5,967 nt of DNA from an uncultured Prevotellaceae bacterium (GTDB lineage: Bacteria > Bacteroidota > Bacteroidia > Bacteroidales > Bacteroidaceae), in assembly GCA_946403615.1 (NCBI GenBank), contig CAMJAO010000141.1:1-5967 (forward strand), in the 5' to 3' direction. The position numbers and the translations under genes are program-made. The notes under the pieces are model-generated. The model had not been told where the DNA came from, ran no database searches, and was given only the letters and a program-made list of their open reading frames with translations. Of the stretch, positions 1 to 5,967 are shown piece after piece. The first letter of the stretch is position 1; every line of letters starts with the position of its first letter.

Positions 1-1091
1 TTCTTGTCGCGGTAGATGAGGTCGAGCGTCATGGTCGATGACGAGGTGAGCACCAACGACGCCAATGTTGACATCGACGCGGAGAGCACCAACAACACCA
101 CCAGGGCGATAATCACATCGGGCAGTGTCACCAGCATCGACGGCACGATGGAGTCGAAATCCAACTTACCATTGGCCAACACGGGAGGCATGCCGAACAA
201 ACGTCCGAAACCGCCGAGGAAATAGCATCCGCCAGCCACCACCAATGCGAAGACTGTTGAGATGATGGTGCCACGCTTGATGGCTTTCTCGTCGGTGATG
301 GAGTAGAATTTTCCGACCATCTGCGGCAGTCCCCATGTGCCCAGCGATGTAAGCACGACCACACCCAGCAGGTTCCACGGGTCGGGACCGAAGAGCGAGG
401 CGAAACCGCCGTTGACCGACGCGTCGTTGTCGCTCGGCAGTTCGGCCATCTTACTGACAGCCGCAGACAGTCCGCCCTGCGTATTGAGCACAGCCGCGAT
501 GACGGTGATGATGCCGAAGAGCATGATCACACCTTGTATGAAATCGTTCATGGCTGTGGCTTTGTATCCGCCCAAAATCACATACACGGCAGTGAAAATA
601 GCCATAAAGATGACACAGTATTGGTAATCGATGCCGAACCCCATCTCAAACAGTGTGGAGATGCCTTTATATACGCCGGCGGTGTAGGGGATGAGAAACA
701 CGAAGGCGATGATACTGGCAATGACGCGCAACTGCTGGCTGCCGTAGCGTGTGCCGAAGAAATCGGGCATAGTACGGCTCTCGATGTGCTGCGTCATCAG
801 TTTGGTGCGCCGACCCAACAGTATCCATGCCAACAACGAACCGATGACAGCATTGCCGATACCGATCCATGTGCTGCTCATACCGTATTTCCAGCCGAAC
901 TGTCCGGCATAGCCCACGAACACCACGGCCGAGAAGTACGAAGTGCCGTAAGCGAAGGCGGTGAGCCAGGGGCCAACGGTGCGGCCGCCCAACACGAAAC
1001 CGTCAACTGACTTGGCCTGTTTTCTGGAATAGATACCCACGAAAACCATCAATCCGATAAAAATGATGGTAAGAAAAATCTTGATAAACAT
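1..1091 (-). CDS. Sodium:solute symporter (SSS family), 3' end missing
   Basis: This is an inner-membrane secondary transporter predicted to couple solute uptake to Na+ entry. The ATG at 1091-1089 opens 363 codons that run off the left edge; SSS proteins usually have about 480-550 residues, so the C-terminal helices are missing. Hydrophobic segments fill residues 4-20, 42-62, 74-93, 121-142, 157-175, 184-202, 240-258, 276-296 and 323-350. Family marks are the glycine-rich GGRTVGPW (35-42), GGYKATAMNDFIQG (174-187), GTWGLPQMVGKF (251-262) and MSTLASLVLTSSS (340-352). In the last, S341-T342 line up with the Na2-site S340-T341 of E. coli PutP. PutP's D55 appears replaced by Tyr (Y52), and residues 50-70 recall PanF more than PutP, so a proline substrate is not supported. 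The substrate is unknown. No Shine-Dalgarno is visible; the leader is A-rich. The porin gene ends 86 bases upstream, so co-transcription is possible. Confidence 0.93.
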   Translation of the reverse strand, partial: MFIKIFLTIIFIGLMVFVGIYSRKQAKSVDGFVLGGRTVGPWLTAFAYGTSYFSAVVFVGYAGQFGWKYGMSSTWIGIGNAVIGSLLAWILLGRRTKLMTQHIESRTMPDFFGTRYGSQQLRVIASIIAFVFLIPYTAGVYKGISTLFEMGFGIDYQYCVIFMAIFTAVYVILGGYKATAMNDFIQGVIMLFGIITVIAAVLNTQGGLSAAVSKMAELPSDNDASVNGGFASLFGPDPWNLLGVVVLTSLGTWGLPQMVGKFYSITDEKAIKRGTIISTVFALVVAGGCYFLGGFGRLFGMPPVLANGKLDFDSIVPSMLVTLPDVIIALVVLLVLSASMSTLASLVLTSSSTMTLDLIYRDK

Positions 1092-1126
1092 CTTATTTCT
1101 TTTATTTAATATTTTTCGCTTATGAG

Positions 1127-1186
1127 CATAGGATAACCTAGGTTTTCCTATAGTATCCTAGAATATCTTAGAACCACCTAGAACGC
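1127..1186. repeat. Six degenerate 10-bp tandem units
   Basis: Six consecutive 10-base units start at 1127, 1137, 1147, 1157, 1167 and 1177: cataggataa, cctaggtttt, cctatagtat, cctagaatat, cttagaacca, cctagaacgc. The shared core is CCTAG or one base from it, always at the same offset. The last unit contains the porin stop codon (1178-1180) and runs a few bases into its coding end. The rest fills much of the porin/symporter spacer. A ten-base period places every core on about the same face of the helix. This could be a protein-binding array, a degenerate intergenic repeat or slippage-derived sequence. The function is unknown. Confidence 0.7.
1128..1151. repeat. 24-bp near-perfect palindrome
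   Basis: The arms ATAGGA (1128-1133) and TCCTAT (1146-1151) flank the perfect 10-bp palindrome AACCTAGGTT (1135-1144). The only mismatch is the T-T pair at 1134/1145. It lies 37 bases upstream of the symporter start. On neither strand is it followed by a T-run, so it does not look like an intrinsic terminator. A dimeric operator is one reading; a by-product of the surrounding 10-bp repeats is another. Confidence 0.6.
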
Positions 1187-2302
1187 CACCTGCACCTGTG
1201 CCTGCAACCAGTTATAATCGTCTTGGAAATGGCTGAAAGTGCGCGTGTATTGCAATTGCAGACGGCATTTCTTGTAGAACCAGTATTGCAGTCCGCCGGT
1301 GAGTTGTGTCTGATAGTAGTCCATGTCGATGTTGCGGTCAAAATAATCGGCCGACGCCACGATGTCAACACCGCCGCCCACAGGCACACAACCTGTGATA
1401 TAGCCGCCACGGCTGGTCACGTCGCCGTCCTTGCCCGCCATCCACTCCGCGCGCACGCTGATGCCGCCCGAGGTGGATTTCTGACCTGCCACGGTGGGGT
1501 GCTTCCACTCCGCGCCGATGCTCAGGCGGTCACGGTCATAGTCGTCGCCCTCCTCAATGCCAGGATTCCACGCTGCCGTGCCGACGGCATGCCCTTTGCC
1601 CTTTTGGGCTGAACCCACAATGCGCAGCCCGTCGATGGGTCGGAAATCGAGTTTTGCTATCAAGTCTTTATGGTTGTTGCCGTCGCGACGGTTCACACCC
1701 TGACCGTTCATCACCGCCAGTTCATATAGCAGGTGGTTATTGAACAGCGAGCCATAGAGCATCAAGCCCATGTCACGGCCGTAGTTCACACCGTGGAGCG
1801 GGTCAGGTCCCTCGCCTGCCAAGAAGAGCGACGCCTGCGAATAGACGTCTATCAGTTCGAGCATCGTCGGCGAAAGGGGGTTCTCCATCGAGAAGGAATG
1901 TTTGAACTGCCCCAGTCGCACGGTCAGCGCGTTGTCGTTGGTGATGCGATAGTCGGTGTAGAACTCCTGCACCACGCTCGAGAAATCGTGCATGAACAGG
2001 AATGACCATCGGTCGGTGATGCGGGCCTTCGCCCAAAACAAGGTGCGCTTCAGGTTGAAGTCGTTTTTCTGCTTGCCATTGGCATCTTGCCATGAGTAGC
2101 CGCCCTGCGCATAGCCGTGCAGTTCGATGCGGTTGGCCAGTTCCTTCAACCAGTCGACACTCTGTTTCTCTTGAGTTTGAGCGTTTCCTTGCTTCTCTTG
2201 TGCCACAGCGTCAGTGCCGCACAACAACAGTCCTGCCAATGTCAGCAGAAGGGACAAAAAGAACCGCTGAAATACCTTTGCGAGTGAAATTTTCCCAATC
2301 AT
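1178..2302 (-). CDS. Outer-membrane porin, phosphate-selective O/P type
   Basis: This is a predicted beta-barrel porin that lets small solutes cross the outer membrane. It has 374 residues from the ATG at 2302-2300. Residues 1-34 form a signal peptide: a basic start, a hydrophobic core (14-27), and AVA before Q35 as a likely signal peptidase I site. After a Gln/Lys-rich linker the barrel opens with IELHGYAQGGYSW (near 59-71). Alternating aromatic and polar strands follow, with LGQFKHSFSMENPLSP (near 130-145) and GRDMGLMLYG (near 175-184), typical of the OprP/OprO-like family. The protein ends in Phe (QVQVAF), the usual recognition end for outer-membrane barrels. An in-frame ATG at 2359 would add 19 residues, but it overlaps the -33 promoter box and would put non-signal residues before the leader, so 2302 is preferred. 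Anion or phosphate selectivity is family-based and unproven; no phosphate genes lie nearby in this window. Confidence 0.9.
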   Translation of the reverse strand: MIGKISLAKVFQRFFLSLLLTLAGLLLCGTDAVAQEKQGNAQTQEKQSVDWLKELANRIELHGYAQGGYSWQDANGKQKNDFNLKRTLFWAKARITDRWSFLFMHDFSSVVQEFYTDYRITNDNALTVRLGQFKHSFSMENPLSPTMLELIDVYSQASLFLAGEGPDPLHGVNYGRDMGLMLYGSLFNNHLLYELAVMNGQGVNRRDGNNHKDLIAKLDFRPIDGLRIVGSAQKGKGHAVGTAAWNPGIEEGDDYDRDRLSIGAEWKHPTVAGQKSTSGGISVRAEWMAGKDGDVTSRGGYITGCVPVGGGVDIVASADYFDRNIDMDYYQTQLTGGLQYWFYKKCRLQLQYTRTFSHFQDDYNWLQAQVQVAF

Positions 2303-2330
2303 TATTAACACTTTTGTTGATATTTGCGTG

Positions 2331-2360
2331 CAAAGGTAAGCAAAATTGAATAAATACAAA
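2331..2360 (-). promoter_or_regulatory. Bacteroidota-type promoter for the porin gene
   Basis: Read on the minus strand, TTTG (2360-2357) is followed after 18 bases by TACCTTTG (2338-2331). These match the Bacteroides -33 TTTG and -7 TAnnTTTG elements recognised by the primary sigma factor. Transcription should start a few bases further on, near 2323-2327, giving a leader of roughly 20-25 bases before the ATG at 2302. The surrounding DNA is strongly A/T-rich. Confidence 0.8.
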
Positions 2361-2410
2361 CATTTTGTGCATAAATATTTTATTTTTGCGACAAAATGGT
2401 ATATTTATGG

Positions 2411-2438
2411 AATAAAATTGTGACGGTGGAACCGTCAC
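2411..2438 (-). terminator. Hairpin terminator after the antiporter gene
   Basis: On the minus strand GTGACGGT (2438-2431) pairs perfectly with ACCGTCAC (2427-2420) around a TCC loop. It is followed by the T-rich AATTTTATT (2419-2411). It lies about 37 bases after the antiporter stop and before the porin promoter, where a transcript end is expected. The T-tract is interrupted, so efficiency is uncertain. Confidence 0.6.
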
Positions 2439-2440
2439 CT

Positions 2441-2466
2441 ACGGAAAAACAGACAGGGGGTTCCGT
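2441..2466. repeat. Short inverted repeat after the antiporter stop
   Basis: ACGGAA (2441-2446) and TTCCGT (2461-2466) form a six-base inverted repeat with a 14-base loop. It begins about 10 bases after the antiporter stop codon and sits directly beside the stronger hairpin at 2420-2438. It may help to stabilise the 3' end of the transcript, or it may be chance. Confidence 0.4.
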
Positions 2467-2475
2467 GGGTACAGA

Positions 2476-4725
2476 TTAATCAAACAGCGAGTTGAGACTG
2501 TGTTCCTCGCCTACGACCCAGAGGACGTCGCCCTGACGGAAACGGTAGTCAGGGGCCACTTGTGAGAGGTTTTCCTTGCCTTCCTCCAAACCGACGACCA
2601 TGCAGTTGTATTTATCGCGAATGCCGCTCTCTTTGAGGGTAAGGCCCACGAAAATGCTGGTGCCTCCGATGACCATGCGGCGCAGTTTCATCTCGCGCTG
2701 CTCCAAGTTCTCGTCTTCTTCGTACAGTTCTTCGGCCAATGCCTTGCCGAAGACCGCCAGTTGTTCGTCGCTGCCAATGACCTGCAGTTTGTCACCCGGG
2801 AATACGACGCTGTGACCGTCGGGGATATTGATGCGGCGGTTGGCACGCAAGATACTGCTCACATCCACGCCGTATTTCTGCCTGAGCGCCAGTTCCTTCA
2901 ATGTCTGCCCTATCCACAACGAGTCATGGGGCACCTCGAAATCGGCGATATGCACATCACGGTCGAGCAGATGGCCCTCATAGAGCGGCCGCTTATGACC
3001 ATGCACCTGCGCCTCGATCTCACGCGACCGGAGATTGAGGATAAACAGCCGCTCCATCTTGATGCTACGATGCTTGATGGTGCGTGAAACGATAATCAAC
3101 GAGATGCCCGCCACGCCGAGACTGATAAGAATGGCATTGGAGAATCCCGACAGACGGTGGCAGATATAAAAGATGAACGCCACACCGATGGCCACGCGCA
3201 CAAGGATGGTAAAAATGAGTGGCAATCGGTTGACACGGTTTGCGGTCCAAAGGGCCTTGAACTCCTCGGAGTGGTTTTTCTTCATGATCATCGCGCGGAG
3301 GAAAGGAGAGATGACCAGCACCGTAAGCAAACCTGTGACAAAGTTTGCCACCCACGTCACGGCTATCAGCCGGCGCATGAGCGGAAGGAACACGGTGAGC
3401 ATGACCGCCGTGACAGCAATGGACAAAATGGTATAGACCACGGTATTGACCGCCATGGCCTTCATGAGTTGTTTCCAATTGTGCTCCTCCTGATACGACG
3501 ACGAGTGGCTCGTGGTCAGCCGGTTGAGCCGCAGTGCCCAACTCTTGGGCAGCCGTTTCTCCAGATAGCCATAACAGGGTATCGCCGCCTTAATCATATA
3601 AGGTGTGAGGAAGGTGGTGATGACCGACACCGCCACAATCACGGGATTGAGGAAATCGCTGATGACACCGAGCGACATACCCAATGAGGCGATGATAAAC
3701 GAGAACTCACCTATCTGTGCCATGGAAAATCCGCAACGTACAGCCGATTTGAGCGACTGTCCGGAGAGCACGAACGCCAAGGTACCGAACACCGCCTGCC
3801 CCACCAGGATGGTGAGCACCAAAGCTATGATGGGCAGGGCGTAATCGACCAGCACCTGTGGTTCGACCAACATACCCACCGACACGAAAAAAATGGCTCC
3901 GAAGAGGTTTTTCACTGGCTCTACCAGTTTGATAATCCGCTCAGCCTCTACTGTCTCGGCCAGGATGGAACCCATGACAAACGCGCCGAAGGCCCCGCTA
4001 AATCCTACCTGCGTGGAGATAAACGCCATGAGACAGCACAATCCCAATGCCAAGATGAGCATCGTCTCGTTGTTGATCAGTTTGCGCAGGGAGCGCAGCA
4101 CCATCGGTATAAGGAAGATGCCCACCACAAACCACAACACCAGGAAGAACACGATTTGAAGCACACTGCCTATCATCTGGCCGCTGTCAGCTCCTTTATC
4201 CGAGGCGATGGCAGACAGCATCACCATCATCACAATGGCGAGGATGTCTTCCAAAATCAGCACACTCATCACCATGCCGGCAAATTTCTGCTGCCGAAGG
4301 CCCAAGTCGTCGAAAGCCTTATAAATAATAGTGGTGGAACTCATGGCGAGCATACCGCCGAGGAAGATGCAGTCCATCTTGTTCCAACCGAAGGCATAAC
4401 CCGCGCACACACCCAGCGTCATCATAAAGAAGATGACCGTCACGGTGGCGATGACGGGTGCGGCTCCCATCTTCACGATTTTCTTAAATGAGAAATCCAG
4501 TCCGAGCGAGAACAATAGGAACATCACACCGATGTCGGCCCATGTGTGGATATTCGCCTCATCGACCACCGATGAGATGTAAGGCATATGCGGACTGACA
4601 AGAAATCCCGCCACGATATAACCCAAGACCAACGGTTGTTTCAGCCGCTTAAACAACAGCGTGACAACACCCGCTACTATAAGTATCAGGGTTAAATCTT
4701 CGACAAGGGCAGGAAGAGAAGACAT
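2476..4725 (-). CDS. CPA2 (KefB-type) cation:proton antiporter with tandem RCK_C domains
   Basis: This is a 749-residue inner-membrane protein predicted to exchange K+ or Na+ for protons. Residues 1-385 form the CPA2 exchanger: LFSLGLDFSF (71-80), the conserved acidic pair E159-D160 in LILEDILAIV, GFSGAFGAFVMGSILAE (241-257), FFVSVGMLVEP (279-289) and MAQIGEFSFIIASLG (335-349). After a polar linker (about 385-420), a second hydrophobic block has four likely helices (424-450, 454-476, 502-521, 529-547). The cytoplasmic tail carries two RCK_C (TrkA_C) units, about 592-661 and 684-749, each with the GxTLKE...Y...GD.L.VxG pattern, joined by a Glu-rich linker (673-687). No RCK_N/Rossmann nucleotide-binding domain (GxGxxG) is present, unlike E. 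coli KefB/KefC and YbaL. The RCK_C units probably gate the exchanger; c-di-AMP is a possible ligand by analogy with S. aureus CpaA, but this is inference. The start ATG at 4725 has no clear Shine-Dalgarno. Ion specificity cannot be read from sequence. Confidence 0.93.
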   Translation of the reverse strand: MSSLPALVEDLTLILIVAGVVTLLFKRLKQPLVLGYIVAGFLVSPHMPYISSVVDEANIHTWADIGVMFLLFSLGLDFSFKKIVKMGAAPVIATVTVIFFMMTLGVCAGYAFGWNKMDCIFLGGMLAMSSTTIIYKAFDDLGLRQQKFAGMVMSVLILEDILAIVMMVMLSAIASDKGADSGQMIGSVLQIVFFLVLWFVVGIFLIPMVLRSLRKLINNETMLILALGLCCLMAFISTQVGFSGAFGAFVMGSILAETVEAERIIKLVEPVKNLFGAIFFVSVGMLVEPQVLVDYALPIIALVLTILVGQAVFGTLAFVLSGQSLKSAVRCGFSMAQIGEFSFIIASLGMSLGVISDFLNPVIVAVSVITTFLTPYMIKAAIPCYGYLEKRLPKSWALRLNRLTTSHSSSYQEEHNWKQLMKAMAVNTVVYTILSIAVTAVMLTVFLPLMRRLIAVTWVANFVTGLLTVLVISPFLRAMIMKKNHSEEFKALWTANRVNRLPLIFTILVRVAIGVAFIFYICHRLSGFSNAILISLGVAGISLIIVSRTIKHRSIKMERLFILNLRSREIEAQVHGHKRPLYEGHLLDRDVHIADFEVPHDSLWIGQTLKELALRQKYGVDVSSILRANRRINIPDGHSVVFPGDKLQVIGSDEQLAVFGKALAEELYEEDENLEQREMKLRRMVIGGTSIFVGLTLKESGIRDKYNCMVVGLEEGKENLSQVAPDYRFRQGDVLWVVGEEHSLNSLFD

Positions 4726-4745
4726 GATTCAATGATGAATGTAAA

Positions 4746-4808
4746 ATGAAGAATGGTCGCTATGCGATGAAGAATTACGAATCGCGTATGAAGAATGATG
4801 AGAAGTGT
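4746..4808. repeat. Three 21-bp direct repeats upstream of the antiporter gene
   Basis: ATGAAGAAT occurs at 4746, 4767 and 4788, exactly 21 bases apart. The remaining 12 bases of each unit differ (ggtcgctatgcg, tacgaatcgcgt, gatgagaagtgt), with TCGC/GCG elements shared in the first two. On the minus strand, the transcribed one, the core reads ATTCTTCAT. The array sits 21 bases upstream of the antiporter start. No TAnnTTTG promoter box is found in this spacer. The period is two helical turns, compatible with a phased binding array, but similar ATTCTTCAT-rich leaders are, as I recall, common before genes in this phylum. Confidence 0.65.
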
Positions 4809-4810
4809 CT

Positions 4811-4843
4811 ATAGAAACTATGGAGCCTTTTAAGCTCCATAGT
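4811..4843 (-). terminator. Hairpin terminator after pepT
   Basis: On the minus strand ACTATGGAGC (4843-4834) pairs perfectly with GCTCCATAGT (4826-4817) around a 7-base loop. The stem is followed by a short T-rich TTCTAT (4816-4811). It starts nine bases after the pepT stop, the usual place for an intrinsic terminator, though the T-tract is weak. Confidence 0.65.
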
Positions 4844-4851
4844 CTATGAGG

Positions 4852-5967
4852 TCAATCATTATATGCGGCGGTCAGTTCGCAGATTTTCACGATGACGCGC
4901 ATGGCTTTTTCCATCACCTGGACGGAAACAAACTCAAACGGGCCGTGGAAATTGACGCCACCGGCAAAGATGTTCGGACAAGGCAACCCCTTGAAGGACA
5001 GTTGCGCACCATCAGTGCCGCCGCGGATGGGTTTCACCTGCGGAGCCACACCGCACTGCTGCATTGCGTGCAACACCAGGTCGATAACATGCATGTTGGG
5101 GTCTATCTTCTCCTTCATGTTGTAATACTGGTCATTGACGTCGATGGTGCAGGTGCCCTCGCCGAAACGCTCATTGATGACGTCAGCGCACTGCTTGATG
5201 TAGGCCTTGCGCTCTTCGAAACGGTCACGGTCATGGTCGCGGATAATGTATGACATCGTGGCGCCCTCGATGTTTGAGTTAATGCCGAGCAGGTGGTAGA
5301 ATCCCTGATAACCTTCTGTATTCTCGGGTGTTTCCTCTGCGGGCAACAAGGCGGCAAACTCCGCAGCCACGCGGTTGGCGTTCACCATCTTGCCTTTGGC
5401 ATAGCCGGGATGCACGCTCACGCCCTTGATACGTACTTTGGCCGATGCTGCGTTGAAATTCTCAAACTCCAGTTCGCCCTCGTCGCCGCCGTCGATGGTG
5501 TAAGCCCATTCGCAACCGAATTTCTCCACATCGAAATGATGCGCGCCCATGCCTATCTCCTCGTCGGGATTGAACGCCACACGGATATCGCCGTGCTGGA
5601 TGTCATCGTGGTCGCGCAGATAACACATGGCCTGAACTATCTCGGCGATTCCCGCCTTGTCGTCGGCACCGAGCAAAGTCGTACCGTCGGTCACGATGAG
5701 GTCTTCGCCCACATGCTGCAGCAGTTCGGGGAATTTCTTCGGCGACGACACGATGCCCTCCGACAGCAGTATGTCCTTGCCGTCGTAGTTTTTGACGATT
5801 CTCGGTTTAACGCCTGCGCCACTGCAGTCAGGGCTGGTGTCGTAATGCGAGATGAAACCGATGACGGGCACCTCTTTCTTCGTGTTGGCTTTCAGCGTGG
5901 CGTAGATATAGCCTTTCTCGTCCATCTCCACATCGTCGAAGCCCTCGTCTTCGAGTTCTTTCTTCAG
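4852..5967 (-). CDS. pepT: Peptidase T (tripeptide aminopeptidase), 5' end missing
   Basis: PepT is a cytoplasmic dizinc aminopeptidase of family M20B that removes the N-terminal residue of tripeptides, a late step in peptide use. The reading frame is open to the right edge and gives 371 residues. Comparison with E. coli PepT (408 residues) indicates about 37 missing at the N-terminus. Counted from the first visible residue, the metal and catalytic residues are all present: H41 and D43 in SHYDTSPD, D102 in LLGADDKAG, general base E136 with ligand E137 in PDEEIG, D159 in YTIDGGD, and H341 in NFHGPFEF. Other hallmarks are HGDIRVAF, GELEFENFNAAS, SYIIRDHDR and PIRGGTDGAQLSFKGLPCPN. The GTG at 5931 is not the start, since clearly homologous residues continue before it. 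The gene ends with TGA at 4854-4852, nine bases before a hairpin, so it probably ends its own transcript. Confidence 0.97.
   Translation of the reverse strand: MKKELEDEGFDDVEMDEKGYIYATLKANTKKEVPVIGFISHYDTSPDCSGAGVKPRIVKNYDGKDILLSEGIVSSPKKFPELLQHVGEDLIVTDGTTLLGADDKAGIAEIVQAMCYLRDHDDIQHGDIRVAFNPDEEIGMGAHHFDVEKFGCEWAYTIDGGDEGELEFENFNAASAKVRIKGVSVHPGYAKGKMVNANRVAAEFAALLPAEETPENTEGYQGFYHLLGINSNIEGATMSYIIRDHDRDRFEERKAYIKQCADVINERFGEGTCTIDVNDQYYNMKEKIDPNMHVIDLVLHAMQQCGVAPQVKPIRGGTDGAQLSFKGLPCPNIFAGGVNFHGPFEFVSVQVMEKAMRVIVKICELTAAYND

Noticed and set aside
534..1010. A 158-codon plus-strand open frame
   Set aside because: It lies wholly inside the symporter gene on the other strand, its protein has no recognisable family pattern, and the opposite frame encodes a clear SSS protein.
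1223..1612. A 129-codon plus-strand frame opposite the porin
   Set aside because: It is a shadow of the porin gene without recognisable features.
2303..2359. Nineteen-residue N-terminal extension of the porin
   Set aside because: It overlaps the promoter boxes and precedes a complete signal peptide.
2374..2400. Possible second promoter (TATTTATG with an upstream TTTG) before the porin
   Set aside because: The -7 box has a mismatch and the gap to the TTTG is only about 14 bases, while a better pair lies downstream.
3065..3541. A 158-codon minus-strand frame overlapping the antiporter
   Set aside because: It is a shifted frame within an intact, well-matched gene, with no domain pattern of its own, so neither a frameshift nor a nested gene is supported.
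3157..3687. A 176-codon plus-strand open frame rich in His, Arg and Asp
   Set aside because: It is the antisense shadow of the antiporter; the His/Arg/Asp richness is what the reverse of a membrane-protein coding strand produces.
4753..4790. Small inverted elements (TCGC...GCGA) in the antiporter leader
   Set aside because: Four-base arms are too short to set apart from chance, and they are partly explained by the 21-bp repeats.

Overview
The window looks like chromosomal DNA from a member of the Bacteroidales. The best guess is a Prevotella-like species, because G+C is near half and the protein set is typical. Three things support this: a promoter of the Bacteroidota type (TTTG plus TAnnTTTG) ahead of the porin gene, start codons without a clear Shine-Dalgarno sequence and with A/T-rich leaders, and protein families common in gut and oral Bacteroidota. 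The genus is inferred and no marker gene is present.

All four genes lie on the minus strand, so transcription runs from high to low coordinates. In that order they are: (1) the tripeptidase gene pepT, 4852-5967, cut by the right edge and lacking about 37 N-terminal residues; (2) a 749-residue CPA2/KefB-type cation:proton antiporter with two C-terminal RCK_C domains, 2476-4725; (3) an outer-membrane porin of the phosphate-selective O/P family, 1178-2302, with a signal peptide and its own promoter; (4) a sodium:solute symporter, 1-1091, cut by the left edge after 363 codons.

The three spacers are short (86 to 173 bases) but structured. The pepT/antiporter spacer has a 10-bp-stem hairpin just after the pepT stop and three 21-bp direct repeats. 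The antiporter/porin spacer has a second inverted repeat, a terminator-like hairpin and the porin promoter. The porin/symporter spacer has six degenerate 10-bp units in perfect register, part of which forms a 24-bp near-palindrome. There is no RNA gene, CRISPR array, insertion sequence or phage gene.

The genes do not form an obvious single pathway. They cover peptide breakdown in the cytoplasm, ion and pH homeostasis at the inner membrane, and two steps of solute uptake (outer-membrane porin, inner-membrane symporter). The porin and symporter could be co-transcribed, but their shared substrate is unknown. The genes look like ordinary housekeeping and transport functions. I see no convincing new multi-gene system; the less ordinary signals are the helically phased repeats in two spacers and the domain layout of the antiporter.
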